DNA from: an uncultured bacterium
Lineage (GTDB): Bacteria; Cyanobacteriota; Vampirovibrionia; Gastranaerophilales; Gastranaerophilaceae
NCBI GenBank assembly: GCA_948888345.1
Contig: CAQTPN010000092.1
Location: forward strand, 1-6,228
Direction: 5' to 3'
Length of the DNA stretch: 6,228 nt
Both the position numbers and the translations under genes were made by a program. The notes beneath the pieces were generated by a model. It worked only from the letters and a program-made list of their open reading frames with translations, was not told the origin of the DNA and did no database searches. Shown piece by piece: positions 4,970-6,228 of this stretch. The stretch's first letter is position 1, and the number at the start of each line of letters is the position of its first letter.

Positions 4970-6228
4970 TTAATCAGCATAAAGAGGAGCTAATTTTGCC
5001 TCCTGCTGAGGGATTACACCTTCTTCAATCGGAAGATAAACTCTGTAATCAATTTCAGAGAAACAATTATCAATTGATTCAATTTCTTTAAGGGCTGCTT
5101 CATCAATATTTCCGCTTTCAATCATATCGGCAATTTTTTCAAAGCGGTCAACATGTTCTCTGAATCTGTCAGTTGCGTAATCTTTAGCCTGCCATGTAGT
5201 AATTAAGAAAGGCCAATCAGAACTCTGGAGAAGCAAATTCTCTCTTGCCATCTGGTTTAGTGCTCTTAACATAAGTTTATCATCAGGCTGTTTTTCAAAC
5301 TTAGACACAATATCAATAATTCTTTTTTCGCAAGAATGAATAATCGGCCACATCCATTCAGTAAGATGGTTTTGCCATACCCAGAAGTGGCCGCCCTGGC
5401 CCCATGAGCTTTCAGGAATCTGAATAGCATCAACAGGAGGATGAGCCTTCAAATATTCGCCTGCAGTCATTCTTTCAACTTCAGGAAGGTGCTGGGAAAG
5501 CTTTTTGATTACCTGTTTAATAAATTCAACCCCCTCAAACCACCAGTGGCCGTATAATTCAGTATCAAAAGATACCATACATAAACCTTCTTTATCATAA
5601 TGAGTAATTCTGTAATCATTCAAAAGATGATAAATAAGGGTTGTATAGTGGTCAGAATTTGAATTTACCTGACTCATGGCAAGTACAGGGTCATAAAGCA
5701 TCTTATCACCTAAATCAGTTGTAGAAGATGTTATTCTCCAATAGTGCATGCCTGAATTCGGGTCTTTTCTGTGAAACTCGCGGTATACACCATCTCCGGG
5801 GTATCCGTCTGCAGCGGACCAAACCTGAAAACCTGCTCTGTCATTTCTTCCCATCACGGCAACCTGTGCATCCGGCAGCCAGTAAGCACTATAGGTATCA
5901 TATCCTGTAGCTTCTCTTTTTGGAAGCGGAATATATTCAATATTACCGTAAAGGCCTATTCTTCTTCTGTTCCCTATTGAATTTCCGCCTTCAATTACAT
6001 GAGATTCAGTAAAGAAATATTCAATATCATTATTTTGAAGAGTTACCTCTACTGCAGGACGCCATTTTTTCTTACCGTCTTTTCCGGTAAATTCGTATCC
6101 CTGTCTATAGGCACATTCAGGGAGCCAGCAGCCTTTTGCCTTTTTGCCGAAAAATCTCTTTGTGGTATCAGAACCTACTTTAAACTGGGCATTAAGATTT
6201 GTATCGGTTGCAAGAAGCGGTGAAAAAC
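4970..6228 (-). CDS. GH57 1,4-alpha-glucan branching enzyme (DUF1957 C-terminal domain), 5'-truncated by window edge
   Basis: Glycoside hydrolase family 57 protein, most likely a glycogen branching enzyme that makes alpha-1,6 branches by transglycosylation. The frame is open from 4970 to the right edge, giving 418 visible residues; about 100-150 N-terminal residues should lie outside. The GTG/ATG near 5852-5857 is internal, since clear family sequence continues upstream. Numbering from the edge, the nucleophile motif GCWLPECAYR is at residues 32-41 (Glu37, codon 6116-6118), the loop GYPGDGVYREF at about 142-152, and the second catalytic motif FDTELYGHWWFEG starts near 220 with Asp221 (codon 5564-5566). 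The C-terminal helical DUF1957 region carries HFWVWQNHLTEWMWP and LLLQSSDWPFLITTWQA, both typical of the family. Both catalytic residues are present, by analogy with characterised GH57 branching enzymes. Related GH57 amylases share these motifs, so strict branching activity is likely but not proven. Confidence 0.9.
   Translation of the reverse strand, partial: FSPLLATDTNLNAQFKVGSDTTKRFFGKKAKGCWLPECAYRQGYEFTGKDGKKKWRPAVEVTLQNNDIEYFFTESHVIEGGNSIGNRRRIGLYGNIEYIPLPKREATGYDTYSAYWLPDAQVAVMGRNDRAGFQVWSAADGYPGDGVYREFHRKDPNSGMHYWRITSSTTDLGDKMLYDPVLAMSQVNSNSDHYTTLIYHLLNDYRITHYDKEGLCMVSFDTELYGHWWFEGVEFIKQVIKKLSQHLPEVERMTAGEYLKAHPPVDAIQIPESSWGQGGHFWVWQNHLTEWMWPIIHSCEKRIIDIVSKFEKQPDDKLMLRALNQMARENLLLQSSDWPFLITTWQAKDYATDRFREHVDRFEKIADMIESGNIDEAALKEIESIDNCFSEIDYRVYLPIEEGVIPQQEAKLAPLYAD

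Noticed and set aside
5999..6223. Plus-strand 74-codon open frame opposite the GH57 gene, and similar frames at 5728-5980.
   Set aside because: The opposite strand encodes clear GH57 catalytic sequence throughout. These frames have no ribosome site or recognisable family and are antisense shadows.

Overview
This is an AT-rich bacterial chromosomal fragment with compact, housekeeping gene content. It carries seven protein-coding genes: five on the minus strand in a tight operon, one divergent gene on the plus strand, and one convergent gene running off the right edge. I see no RNA gene, CRISPR array, insertion sequence or phage gene. Two traits fit the cyanobacterial lineage: the YvcK protein has a two-helix membrane domain at its N-terminus with a WLxPGLxxKRW motif, as I recall from cyanobacterial homologues, and there is a GH57 alpha-glucan branching enzyme. 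With the low GC content and the fragmentary, metagenome-like contig end, my best guess is a non-photosynthetic gut cyanobacterium relative (Vampirovibrionia / Gastranaerophilales type). This is inference, at roughly 50% confidence.

Positions 1-48 are not genomic. They match the Illumina TruSeq P5 adapter, lacking only its first ten bases. Biological sequence begins at about 49, so the contig ends there, and the reading frame that runs into it acquires a false C-terminus and stop.

Positions 49-4066 on the minus strand hold an operon read in the order pxpA-like (LamB/YcsF family), yvcK-like, panB, panC, and a small unidentified three-helix membrane protein cut by the contig end. Gaps and overlaps are 29 nt, a 4-nt ATGA overlap, a 17-nt overlap and 6 nt. 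PanB and PanC are two steps of pantothenate (vitamin B5, CoA precursor) synthesis. YvcK is a nucleotide-sugar-binding regulator of carbon and cell-envelope metabolism. The PxpA-like protein is short and divergent, and its partners PxpB and PxpC are absent from the window.

Positions 4067-4182 form a very AT-rich divergent intergenic region with a good -10 box on each strand. Positions 4183-4836 on the plus strand are upp, for uracil salvage. A hairpin at 4904-4935 separates upp from the convergent gene. Positions 4970-6228 on the minus strand are the C-terminal ~418 residues of a GH57 branching enzyme for glycogen synthesis, open to the right edge.

I found no undescribed defence, mobile or regulatory system. 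The points worth attention are the adapter artefact and the false peptide it makes, the truncated-looking PxpA homologue, the placement of yvcK in a pantothenate operon, and the unidentified membrane protein.
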